Shown here piece by piece: positions 51,812 through 60,047 of a stretch of DNA of 64,000 nucleotides. The translations under genes were made by a program, and so were the position numbers. The number at the start of each line of letters is the position of its first letter. Position 1 is the stretch's first letter. The stretch lies in assembly GCA_016706255.1 (NCBI GenBank), contig JADJJZ010000001.1, positions 124,001 through 188,000 on the forward strand. Reading direction: 5' to 3'. Below the pieces are notes generated by a model. That model was not told the DNA's origin. It saw nothing but the letters and a program-made list of their open reading frames with translations, and did no database searches. This DNA is from Bacteroidota bacterium (GTDB taxonomy: Bacteria; Bacteroidota; Bacteroidia; Chitinophagales; BACL12).

Positions 51812-52309
51812 CTATAACACATCGGCACAGGTTTTCTGTATTTCCTCTTTTACAATGTTTACAGACTTCAATTGTTGGACGCAAAATTCTTTTGTATAGC
51901 CGAACTGGTAAATGCTATCGTATTTACTCCAATTATTAATGAATTTATTTTGTTCATCTACATTTACATTAATGGCACTTATAAACTGACAATAAGCGTA
52001 TTTCTTCACAATAAAACATGCAACTAATAAATCTTCTACATCCTTACTTTTTATTAACCGATCAATTAATTTCAAATATTCTTCCTGGCTCAATTTCATT
52101 TTATATCCGGCCATCAAATCCATTCGTTCATCAAATTCAAATTCTTTTTGAAACATGGCAACATCTGCACTTACATGTTCAACATTCCAGCTTACATCAA
52201 AATGTTGCTTTATCATTCGGTATATTATAAAGACGAAACCTAAAGCTAAGCACCCTATAATAACCGCGGTAATTAAACCAGTTTTACGTTTGATAATTAT
52301 TTTCATCAA
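51812..52309 (-). CDS. Single-pass membrane protein of unknown function
   Basis: 165 residues. One membrane helix (about 14-32, LITAVIIGCLALGFVFIIY) is followed by a helical, charged domain (MFQKEFEFDERMDLMAGYKM ... YLKLIDRLIKSKDVEDLLVA). The basic N-terminus suggests an anchored protein with its domain outside the cytoplasm. Not recognised. About 155 bp without a gene separates it from the lipoprotein at 51142. Confidence 0.6.
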   Translation of the reverse strand: MMKIIIKRKTGLITAVIIGCLALGFVFIIYRMIKQHFDVSWNVEHVSADVAMFQKEFEFDERMDLMAGYKMKLSQEEYLKLIDRLIKSKDVEDLLVACFIVKKYAYCQFISAINVNVDEQNKFINNWSKYDSIYQFGYTKEFCVQQLKSVNIVKEEIQKTCADVL

Positions 52310-52353
52310 GGAGATTGATTGATTTTGAAATTAATTTTACAACTAAAATTAAT

Positions 52354-52950
52354 TTATCTTTCATAAACCGAATAAAATTCCCAGCTTTTCAAAGAATTTA
52401 CCAATAACTCCAAATCCTTAAAATAGGCCTCCCGTATTAGCGATTTTGATTTATCCAATTCGTATTCACATTTGCCAAATTGAATCAGGTAGCGGTTTGA
52501 GCCAATATGCACTACTGATGTTTTGCAATATTTGTCAAAATTCAGCGGTGGGTTAAAAACTAATTTATTTTCAAATTCACGGACATATAAATTAGAATTT
52601 TCCTTTAGGTCTAAGTCTGAGGTATTTAATATAACACATTTTAAAATCTTGGTAGCATAAATTTTATACGCTGTAATTATACTACTGTCAAACATCATTA
52701 AGTAAGTAATGTCTGAATCATTTTCAACAGTTATATAATGAATTTTGAAATTGGTTGCTACGTGCTCCTTACTACTGCAAAGTGCGTTAATCAAGCTATC
52801 ATCATAAAAAAAATTCGGATTTACAAACTCATTTTGTGCTTTTAATGAGCTACTTAATAACAGCGTTATAATAGCCATTATTATTTTCGACCTGCCTATC
52901 GCAAATTGATGCTTAAAAAAAATTGTATTTATTTTCATTGCCATCAACAC
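52354..52950 (-). CDS. Exported protein of unknown function
   Basis: Up to 198 residues. Several in-frame ATGs occur in the first 25 codons. A signal peptide is best formed with the later ones (IIMAIITLLLSSSLKAQ), so the true start may be at 52938 or 52878. The mature part (EFVNPNFFYDDSLINALC ... SWEFYSVYER) has two or three Cys and no recognised domain. It lies 25 bp downstream of the purK stop on the same strand, so it may be in the purK transcript. Confidence 0.58.
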   Translation of the reverse strand: MLMAMKINTIFFKHQFAIGRSKIIMAIITLLLSSSLKAQNEFVNPNFFYDDSLINALCSSKEHVATNFKIHYITVENDSDITYLMMFDSSIITAYKIYATKILKCVILNTSDLDLKENSNLYVREFENKLVFNPPLNFDKYCKTSVVHIGSNRYLIQFGKCEYELDKSKSLIREAYFKDLELLVNSLKSWEFYSVYER

Positions 52951-52975
52951 TAATAAAATAAATCAGAATAACATC

Positions 52976-54130
52976 TCAAGCCACCACCTTCAACATCTCT
53001 TTCACCTTTTGCGCAGTTGCTTTTATTTCAGTTGCATCTGCTCCAATTATCGTTACATGGCCCATTTTGCGGAATGGTTTCGTTATTTTTTTTCCATATA
53101 AATGCACAAATACACCCGGTATAGCCAAACATTCTTTCAGCCCCTCATATAAGGCTGTTCCGGTATAACCGGCTTCCCCTAATATATTTACCATAACGGC
53201 ATGATCACGCGGCGTAGTATCACCCATCGGAATTTCAAATATGGTGCGCAATAATTGTTCGTATTGGGAAACTAAATTAGCTTCTATAGTATGATGTCCA
53301 CTGTTGTGCGGTCGCGGTGCAACTTCATTTATTAATACGGCGCCACTTTTTGTAAGAAATAATTCCACTGCCAAAATACCGGTTAATCCAAAAGCAGTAA
53401 TACACTGTTCAGCAATTTTTTTTGCCTCATTGGCAACCATTTCAGAAACATGCGCAGGAGCCAATAAAAATTCTACCAGATTAGCTTCCGGATGAAACTC
53501 CATTTCAACAGCAGGAAAACAAGTTGTTTTTCCGTCTGTATCTCTGGCAACAATTACCGCTAATTCTTTTTCAAAATCAATTAACTGTTCAATCACACAC
53601 GCACCCTCTAGTAATTTATCCATATCCGCTACACTGCGAATTACCGCAACACCTTTTCCATCGTAACCCGCTGTCCGCGATTTTTGCACAAACGGAAATT
53701 TAATACTGCCATTATCTATATTTGATTTTACTTCTTGTAAATTCGACAATAAGGTAAATTCAGCTGTAGGCAAACCGTTTTCAGCATAAAATAATTTTTG
53801 TTTACCCTTGTCCTGAATTATTTGTAAAACCGCTGGCTTTGGATAAATCGATTTACCTTCTTTTTCCAATTGAATTAAAGCCTCAACATTCACATGCTCA
53901 ATTTCAATTGTAATTTTTTGCAGGTTTTTTCCAAAATTGTAAACGGTATCGTAATCTTTAAAACTACCCTGCACAAAAGTATGTGCCATGTGCGCGCAAC
54001 TGCAATCTGCATCAGGGTCAAGCACATGACATTGAATATTCCAGTTACTGGCTGCTTCTATCAGCATTTTCCCTAATTGTCCGCCCCCTAAAATACCCAG
54101 CGTTAAATCGCCCGATGCAATTGCTTTCAT
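52976..54130 (-). CDS. purK: 5-(carboxyamino)imidazole ribonucleotide synthase
   Basis: ATP-dependent carboxylation of AIR to N5-CAIR, the substrate of PurE. The 384-residue ATP-grasp protein starts with LTLGILGGGQLGKMLIEAA, then has FPFVQKSRTAGYDGKGV (ATP loop), FEKELAVIVARD, LVEFLLAPAHVS and EVAPRPHNSGHHTIEA, the last including the metal-binding and substrate residues. Length is typical. A TAATTTTG box lies 4 nt upstream of the ATG, and the divergent surface-protein gene starts 49 bp away. Confidence 0.96.
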   Translation of the reverse strand: MKAIASGDLTLGILGGGQLGKMLIEAASNWNIQCHVLDPDADCSCAHMAHTFVQGSFKDYDTVYNFGKNLQKITIEIEHVNVEALIQLEKEGKSIYPKPAVLQIIQDKGKQKLFYAENGLPTAEFTLLSNLQEVKSNIDNGSIKFPFVQKSRTAGYDGKGVAVIRSVADMDKLLEGACVIEQLIDFEKELAVIVARDTDGKTTCFPAVEMEFHPEANLVEFLLAPAHVSEMVANEAKKIAEQCITAFGLTGILAVELFLTKSGAVLINEVAPRPHNSGHHTIEANLVSQYEQLLRTIFEIPMGDTTPRDHAVMVNILGEAGYTGTALYEGLKECLAIPGVFVHLYGKKITKPFRKMGHVTIIGADATEIKATAQKVKEMLKVVA

Positions 54131-54134
54131 GCCG

Positions 54135-54142
54135 CAAAATTA
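54135..54142 (-). promoter_or_regulatory. Bacteroidota -7 promoter box (TAATTTTG) of purK
   Basis: Exact TAnnTTTG match 4 nt before the purK ATG, on the minus strand. It faces away from the plus-strand box at 54166; only 23 bp separate the two boxes, so their upstream elements must overlap. Confidence 0.55.
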
Positions 54143-54165
54143 ATATCCCTTTAATACAAAATCAC

Positions 54166-54173
54166 TAAATTTG
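54166..54173 (+). promoter_or_regulatory. Bacteroidota -7 promoter box (TAAATTTG)
   Basis: Exact TAnnTTTG match with 5 nt to the ATG at 54179. Implies a leaderless message for the CHU_C-domain protein. Confidence 0.55.
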
Positions 54174-54178
54174 CCCAC

Positions 54179-55861
54179 ATGCGGAAATCATTTACAATTA
54201 CCCTTGTGGTGTTTTCCATGCTGCACACACCACAACTTTTTGGACAAGCCTGTTTATTTGCTGAAGATTTTGCTGATGAATCGGCCTGGGAATACTTTTA
54301 CTGGTATTACCCGGTTACAGGTGCATGTACATCTAACAACCAAACAGGTGATTTAACCATTTCAGGTGGAACCCTCAATTATGAAACCGTAATTGATGCG
54401 AACGACACCCGCTTTTATCATGAGCTGGGCGAAGACCTGAACGAAGATTTCTGGACCGCCTCCATGACCTTCACCCCTACACAGGGCGGGGCTTCCGGAA
54501 GAACCGGCGACCTCATATTATCACTTACTGAGGGCACCACAAATCCGTATTCCGACACCTACTCTATTTGCGAATTTTCCAATACCGATGCCATCATGCT
54601 CGGGTGGACCTCCGAATTTGCAGCAGCACCCGAAAACATCGGTTTTGTTTTATATGCGAACGATAACGGTGTTGTAACAACGTCTGAAGTGTTATCTGCT
54701 CCATACAACGATACCTATTATATTCAGTTAATTCGTGTGGCTTACAATTATATGCACCTCGATGTGTATGAAGATGAAGAACATGAAATTATGTACGGCC
54801 AAATTGATTGTTTTATTGTGCCATCAACTATCGATGGACTAAACACTGTTCAAATCGGCAATTTACCGGGTGGTTCTTATCAGCGAAAACTCACTGCAAC
54901 CATCGATGACCTATGTGTTCGAAACGTAGATGTTGTAGCCGCTTCAATCGATGGGCCCACAACTATTTGTATCGGTTCTGTTAATGAGTACACCATGAAT
55001 ACCCTGCCTGCAGCTACTATCGACTGGGATGTTCCTGCAGGTGTGGTTTATACCGGTGACGACATGACCACAATGACAGTAACCGATTGGCCTGGCGCAG
55101 GCACTTATACGCTTGCATGTATGATCAGCTACAATTGTTATTACGACACTGCTTACCTCGATGTTACCGTTATTGACCCCGGCACAACACAAATAATTGA
55201 GGAAGGATTTTGTGAAGGCGAAAGCACAACAATTAGCGTGGCGCAGGATTCTGCAACCTATCTTTGGTACGATGGTGCCACCACTGCCGACCATTTATTT
55301 GAAGATGCAGGCACCTATTGGGTTACTATCAGTGTTGGCGATTGTTTTTATACAGACTCAATTATTATAACTGAATATCCGCTTCCTGCTCTCGATCTCG
55401 GCAGTGATATTACTTTTTGCGGACCAACTTCTGTAACTGCACCCGATGGATTTAATTTATACGAATGGAGCAATGGAATTAACACACCTTCATTTACAAC
55501 AACTGTTGCAGGCGATTACACTTTAACCGTTACCGATTTCAACGGATGCACCACTTCCGATGAAATTACATTAATAGATGGTTGTGGTGACCATATCGAT
55601 TTTCCTACTGCCTTTTCTCCAAATAACGATAATGTAAACGATGTATTCGGACCCATTTATTCCGGTGCAATTGAAAATTATCACATCGAAATTTATAATC
55701 GCTGGGGACAATTAGTTTTTGATACCAATAAGCTGGAAAAAAACTGGGATGGTACTTTCGAAAATGAATTACAGGAAATGGGTGTATACACTTATTTGGT
55801 AACCGCCTCATTAAACGAAAAAAGTTTGTCGAAACAAGGTAACTTTACACTCGTTCGTTAA
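54179..55861 (+). CDS. T9SS-secreted surface protein with gliding-type (CHU_C, type B) C-terminal domain
   Basis: 560 residues. Signal peptide to about 22. Residues about 25-245 form a LamG/concanavalin-like beta sandwich. PKD/Ig-like domains follow (IDGPTTICIGSVNEYTMN, NCYYDTAYLDVTV, DLGSDITFCGPTS). The C-terminal 90 residues IDFPTAFSPNNDNVNDVFGP ... GNFTLVR are the gliding-motility-associated CHU_C/type B T9SS signal, which is retained on export to bind other surface proteins. Adhesin or structural role is likely. Its promoter is back to back with that of purK. Confidence 0.88.
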   Translation: MRKSFTITLVVFSMLHTPQLFGQACLFAEDFADESAWEYFYWYYPVTGACTSNNQTGDLTISGGTLNYETVIDANDTRFYHELGEDLNEDFWTASMTFTPTQGGASGRTGDLILSLTEGTTNPYSDTYSICEFSNTDAIMLGWTSEFAAAPENIGFVLYANDNGVVTTSEVLSAPYNDTYYIQLIRVAYNYMHLDVYEDEEHEIMYGQIDCFIVPSTIDGLNTVQIGNLPGGSYQRKLTATIDDLCVRNVDVVAASIDGPTTICIGSVNEYTMNTLPAATIDWDVPAGVVYTGDDMTTMTVTDWPGAGTYTLACMISYNCYYDTAYLDVTVIDPGTTQIIEEGFCEGESTTISVAQDSATYLWYDGATTADHLFEDAGTYWVTISVGDCFYTDSIIITEYPLPALDLGSDITFCGPTSVTAPDGFNLYEWSNGINTPSFTTTVAGDYTLTVTDFNGCTTSDEITLIDGCGDHIDFPTAFSPNNDNVNDVFGPIYSGAIENYHIEIYNRWGQLVFDTNKLEKNWDGTFENELQEMGVYTYLVTASLNEKSLSKQGNFTLVR

Positions 55862-55871
55862 ACTTTTTTTC

Positions 55872-56414
55872 ATGGCATATTATAATTATTTCGTTGCAGC
55901 ACATATCATTTTTATTGTTACCTGGTTTGCAGCACTGTTTTATATTGTACGACTGTACATCTACCACACCGAAGCCCTTCAAAAGCCGGAGCCGGAGCGC
56001 AGTATACTCGCCAATCAGTTTATTATAATGGAGCAACGATTAATGAATATCATCGGAACACCTTCCATGATTTTAGTCGTAATTTCAGGAACCACATTAT
56101 TAAGTTTAAACAGTATTTTTTTACAACAAGGTTGGATGCATATTAAATTACTGTTTGTAATTTGTGTAATTGCTTATCATTTTAGTTGTTTGCGTATACA
56201 AAAACGCCTCGCAAAAAATACTTCCAAATTAACCTCTCAAAAATTGCGTTTATTTAACGAACTCGCTACAATTTTTTTGGTAGCTATTGTATTTCTTGTT
56301 GAATTAAAAAATGCAGCAAACATGTTGTATGGTTTACTTGGCCTCATAATTTTAAGTGTAATTATGATGATAGCAGTTCGTTTATACAAAAAAAAGCGGG
56401 AGAAAAATGCATAA
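55872..56414 (+). CDS. hemJ: Protoporphyrinogen IX oxidase, HemJ type
   Basis: Oxidises protoporphyrinogen IX to protoporphyrin IX, the last porphyrin step of heme synthesis, in the inner membrane. 180 residues with four to five membrane helices. Conserved His11 in AAHIIFIVTWFAALFYIVRL, then YHTEA, MEQRLMNIIGTPSM and GWMHIKLLFV match the HemJ/UPF0093 pattern. It is 10 bp behind the surface-protein gene. A convergent hairpin follows the stop. Confidence 0.86.
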   Translation: MAYYNYFVAAHIIFIVTWFAALFYIVRLYIYHTEALQKPEPERSILANQFIIMEQRLMNIIGTPSMILVVISGTTLLSLNSIFLQQGWMHIKLLFVICVIAYHFSCLRIQKRLAKNTSKLTSQKLRLFNELATIFLVAIVFLVELKNAANMLYGLLGLIILSVIMMIAVRLYKKKREKNA

Positions 56415-56444
56415 AAAAACCGTTCCGGAATTTCGAAACGGTTT
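56413..56444 (-). terminator. Terminator of the outer-membrane protein gene
   Basis: AAACCGTT and AACGGTTT pair with a further internal CG/CG step. On the minus strand a run of seven T follows. The hairpin begins 18 bp past the stop at 56462. It overlaps the last base of hemJ and could also slow transcription from that side. Confidence 0.8.
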
Positions 56445-56461
56445 AATTAAAAATGGTTTTA

Positions 56462-56929
56462 TTAAAATACCCAACGAATACCTAAAGCAGGGTCAAAATA
56501 AATATCTTCTTTACTATTAAACACACCAATTTGGGGCATAATATCTACTGAAACCTGAAACGGAATATTCTGTAAATTATATTCCAAACCGGCTTGTCCG
56601 CCCAACAAAATAAATAACCCATCTTTACTGCCATCCACATCACCATCAATAAATTGCAAACCAGCAGTCGCCGATGGACCCACATAAACATTCCAACCGA
56701 TACCAACATCAAATACCCATTGGTAAATTCCCGACGCGCGCAAATACGTCACACTTTCGCCCAAACCAACAGCAGCATTAATTTCAAAACGATTTGTTTT
56801 ACTCAATTTGCCCTGATACGAAATTCCACCGCCATAACCCATGCGGATACCAAGTGCGTGATCATTCACCTGTGCATGCGCAAACTGCAATCCGCAGGTA
56901 ATCATAATAAGTAGGATAATTTTTTTCAT
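56462..56929 (-). CDS. Outer-membrane beta-barrel protein
   Basis: 155 residues from the ATG at 56929, which gives the signal peptide MKKIILLIMITCGLQFAHAQ; an upstream ATG at 56995 would misplace it. The body alternates polar and aromatic residues in short strands (RFEINAAVGLGESVTYLRAS, GWNVYVGPSATAGLQF) and ends in a phenylalanine (GIRWVF), the usual barrel ending. It is a small OmpW/OprD-like or eight-stranded barrel; the cargo is unknown. Own terminator. Confidence 0.75.
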   Translation of the reverse strand: MKKIILLIMITCGLQFAHAQVNDHALGIRMGYGGGISYQGKLSKTNRFEINAAVGLGESVTYLRASGIYQWVFDVGIGWNVYVGPSATAGLQFIDGDVDGSKDGLFILLGGQAGLEYNLQNIPFQVSVDIMPQIGVFNSKEDIYFDPALGIRWVF

Positions 56930-57096
56930 GTATGTTTTTTTACAAATAGAGTGAAAATAAAATAGGTGTGCAAATTTTTTGGGGGAAATGTTCATTTTTC
57001 AATTTTATGTAACTTTTTCGTTCAGTGCATCTACACCAAAACAGCACGCAGGCAAACGTTGCAATTGCCCTTCGTTTGCAATTAAGAGCACCTACC

Positions 57097-57810
57097 CTAT
57101 CCTCCGCCAACAACCTTCATCAGTTCATCTTTATAATTGGCACCAATCGGCAACCGCCCCTTTGTAGTTTCAACAACATTCCCGAAAATAGATTGTATGG
57201 CAGGAATATGCACAATATAACTTCTGTGTATCCGCACAAAAAGATTTTCCGGTAAAACAGTTTCAAATTTTTTCATGGTATGATGTGTAACAATCATCCG
57301 TTGTTTAGTGAAAATTTTTGCATAATCTTTCATACATTCAATATGATCAATATCCGAAAAATTAATTTTCACCAGTTTACTGTCTTCTTTCACAAAAAAA
57401 TAATCCGGTAAATTTTGTTCGTTTTCGTTATTATTTTGTTGCAGCAAAGCAATTTGTTCCGAAGCTTTATTTACAGCTTTTAAAAATCGTTCAAACGAAA
57501 CCGGTTTTAATAAATAATCAGTAATATTTAAATCATAACCATCCATTGCAAAATCAGGGTACGCCGTTGTAAAAATAACAGCAGGCGGATTTTGTAACGT
57601 GCGCATAAATTCCACACCGGTAATAACCGGCATCTGAATATCCAAAAATAAAATATCAATCGATGTATTGTGTAATACTTCATATGCTTCCATGGCATTA
57701 TCACATTTTGCAACCAGTGTTAGCGATGGTGTTTTTTGAATATACGTTTCAATCACCTGCTGTGCCAGCGGTTCATCATCTACAATCAGGCAGTTTAATT
57801 TTGCATTCAT
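57097..57810 (-). CDS. LytTR-family response regulator
   Basis: 237 residues: receiver domain (about 1-120) with acidic pocket Asp11-Asp12 and phospho-acceptor Asp57 in DILFLDIQMP, Lys in YLLKPVSF, then a LytTR DNA-binding domain (about 145-235) with VHRSYIVHI-type motif as RIHRSYIVHIPAIQ. Its start overlaps the upstream histidine kinase gene by 4 bp. The pair forms a LytS/LytR-type two-component system, common in Bacteroidota. Target genes are unknown. Confidence 0.93.
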   Translation of the reverse strand: MNAKLNCLIVDDEPLAQQVIETYIQKTPSLTLVAKCDNAMEAYEVLHNTSIDILFLDIQMPVITGVEFMRTLQNPPAVIFTTAYPDFAMDGYDLNITDYLLKPVSFERFLKAVNKASEQIALLQQNNNENEQNLPDYFFVKEDSKLVKINFSDIDHIECMKDYAKIFTKQRMIVTHHTMKKFETVLPENLFVRIHRSYIVHIPAIQSIFGNVVETTKGRLPIGANYKDELMKVVGGG

Positions 57811-58883
57811 AATTTTTCGATACTTAATTCTACAATAAAAGTATTGTTTGTTTCTTCAATACGCAATTGATGTGTTTTAGGATAAATCATGTGCAGCCTT
57901 TTTTTCGCATTTTCAATTCCAATGCCACCATTCAATTGCTTTTTGGGTTCCGGCAAGGTTGGCTTATTGTTTTCGATACTAAATAAAAAAGCAGTTGCAT
58001 TAGTATCCAGTTTTAATTTTATATGCACCCATGCATTTCCGAATTGTGCATTTATGCCATGTTTAAATGCATTTTCAACAAATGGTATCAGCAGCAAAGG
58101 TGGAATATTTTTATTTTCAGTTTCACCTTCAACAGTAAAAGTAATTTCTGCCTTATCGCCGTGTCGTATTTTTTCCAATGCAATATAATCCTCCAAAAAC
58201 TGAATTTCCCTTTTTAAGCTAACTGTTGCTACATTACATTCATACAACATATAGCGCATCAAATCGCTCAATTTTAAAATCATTTCCGGTGAGCGATCCG
58301 ATTTTTGCAGCGAAAGCGAATAAATATTATTCAGTGTATTAAATAAAAAATGCGGGTTAATCTGCGATTTCAAAAAATTGAGCTCCAGGTCGGTGTTGAG
58401 TTTAATCAAATTGGCATGAGCGGCATTCATGCGCATATACCTGCGCATGGTCATAATACTCAAGGGAATAAGGGTAACAATCACCATTCTGAAAAACTCC
58501 AGTGGATCCAGCACCGACCTTTTGAGTGATTCCGAAAATATGGTTATTTCATGTTCGGTAACAAGTTTATCGAAAAATGCCCGCATAATGAGCTGACAAA
58601 CCCATGAAAACAGCGTATAGCTTAAAAGTGTGCTGATAATGAAGAAAGGCCATTTCTGCTTATTAAAAAAGCGTGGAATCAAACTATAGGCTACAAGATA
58701 ATAATAAGGCAGAAACGCGAGGTTGGCTAAAATCAGTATTACATAACTGTATTTTGATAAATCTTGATTGATATAGGAATAAAATGGGCTGGACAAATAG
58801 AGCAGCCAAAAAGAAATATGTAAGAAAACACGCCATAACGGCGATTTCAACATTTTATTCACCCCCGGTGAAATACGCATCAT
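57807..58883 (-). CDS. LytS-family sensor histidine kinase
   Basis: 358 residues from the ATG at 58883; an ORF extension to 58952 exists but no promoter-like sequence supports it, and ACAAATTTGC lies just ahead of 58883. Four membrane helices (about 20-130, FLHISFWLLYLSSPFY onward) serve as the sensor. The catalytic region starts with the phospho-acceptor His in INPHFLFNTLNNIYSL. An ATPase domain follows with LLLIPFVENAFKHGI (N box) and GIGIENAKKRLHMIY (G box). It phosphorylates the regulator encoded downstream. The signal is unknown. Confidence 0.9.
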   Translation of the reverse strand: MMRISPGVNKMLKSPLWRVFLHISFWLLYLSSPFYSYINQDLSKYSYVILILANLAFLPYYYLVAYSLIPRFFNKQKWPFFIISTLLSYTLFSWVCQLIMRAFFDKLVTEHEITIFSESLKRSVLDPLEFFRMVIVTLIPLSIMTMRRYMRMNAAHANLIKLNTDLELNFLKSQINPHFLFNTLNNIYSLSLQKSDRSPEMILKLSDLMRYMLYECNVATVSLKREIQFLEDYIALEKIRHGDKAEITFTVEGETENKNIPPLLLIPFVENAFKHGINAQFGNAWVHIKLKLDTNATAFLFSIENNKPTLPEPKKQLNGGIGIENAKKRLHMIYPKTHQLRIEETNNTFIVELSIEKL

Positions 58884-59155
58884 GCTGCAAATTTGTGCAA
58901 TTTGTATGAAGCCGGCATCTTTTTTCGACAAAGTGAGATTACCATTCGACAAAAACCGCGGTGGAAGCTGATTTTCAAGGGGTTATTGTCAAATTTGTGT
59001 AAAACGGCAAGGGCTGTATACCATAATGTTTTACGCAGGAGTTTATGCTGTAAACAAGGTTATACAACAATTTGCCAACTTTGTGGTTAACATAAAAATA
59101 ATAAGCAGTATTTTTAAAATCGGCAATTGCAAAACGGTTTTTTTAAAAATTAATC

Positions 59156-59163
59156 TATATTTG
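59156..59163 (+). promoter_or_regulatory. Bacteroidota -7 promoter box (TATATTTG) of the exbB operon
   Basis: Exact TAnnTTTG match 41 nt upstream of the exbB ATG at 59205. No clear -33 TTG at the usual distance. Confidence 0.5.
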
Positions 59164-59204
59164 CCCACTATAACATTTATTAAAAGGAAATTAAAATTAA
59201 CCTT

Positions 59205-60011
59205 ATGGCTCAATCAGCAGCAAAAACAACTAAAAAGACTACTATAACCAGTCTTGGAATTATTGTAATCCTAATCAATCTCGTAATTGGTATTTTGTTT
59301 TACATTTTCGTAGCAGGTGACAAAGGCAACTTTACGGAAGATGGACATCCAAAACCAGGTAACTACCTTGCATTAATACATGAAGGTGGATTTATTGTAC
59401 CGGTTTTATTGGCATTGTTCTTAACGGTAATGGTTTTCGCTGTTGAACGCTTACTTACAATTACTAAAGCAAGAGGAAATGGCTCGATTCAGGGATTTTT
59501 ACAAAAAGTGAAATATCACTTAACCAACAAAGACATTGAGGCTGCCTTGAAAGAGTGCGACCGTCAGAAAGGTTCTGTGGCTAACGTTGTAAACGCAGGT
59601 TTACATAAATATGCCGAAATGAAAAGTGATACTGAATTAACAACTGAACAAAAAGTTGTAAATATTTCGAAAGAAATTGAAGAAGCTACAGCATTAGAAA
59701 TGCCGGCTTTGGAAAAACACCTTCCAATTTTGGCTACCATTGCGTCAATCGGAACACTCATTGCCCTCCTCGGAACGGTATTGGGTATGATTCGCGCGTT
59801 CTCTGCCCTCGCTACTGAAGGAACTCCTGACCCTACCGCTTTATCTGCAGGTATCTCAGAAGCCCTTGTAAATACTGCGATTGGTATCGGAACATCAGCT
59901 TTTGCCATCATTTTCTATAACATATTTACAGGAATGATTGACAAATTAACTTACGGAATCGACGAAGTTGGTTTCACAATCACACAAACCTTCTCTGCAA
60001 CAGAGAAATAA
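59205..60011 (+). CDS. exbB: ExbB/TolQ-family proton-channel protein
   Basis: The inner-membrane proton channel of the TonB energy-transducing complex. 268 residues with three membrane helices (about 18-40, 64-85 with VLLALFLTVMVFAVERL, 165-200 with LATIASIGTLIALLGTVLGM). A cytoplasmic loop of about 80 residues lies between helices 2 and 3. ALATEGTPDPTALSAGISEA and TAIGIGTSAFAIIFYN are the conserved ExbB/TolQ segments. First gene of an operon with two exbD genes and tonB. Confidence 0.95.
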   Translation: MAQSAAKTTKKTTITSLGIIVILINLVIGILFYIFVAGDKGNFTEDGHPKPGNYLALIHEGGFIVPVLLALFLTVMVFAVERLLTITKARGNGSIQGFLQKVKYHLTNKDIEAALKECDRQKGSVANVVNAGLHKYAEMKSDTELTTEQKVVNISKEIEEATALEMPALEKHLPILATIASIGTLIALLGTVLGMIRAFSALATEGTPDPTALSAGISEALVNTAIGIGTSAFAIIFYNIFTGMIDKLTYGIDEVGFTITQTFSATEK

Positions 60012-60047
60012 TAACTAATTCAGTGCACGTTTCAAAACGTATTAACG

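Noticed and set aside
52018..52230. 70-codon plus-strand ORF.
   Set aside because: It is antisense to the membrane-protein gene 51812-52309, which has a membrane helix and good composition.
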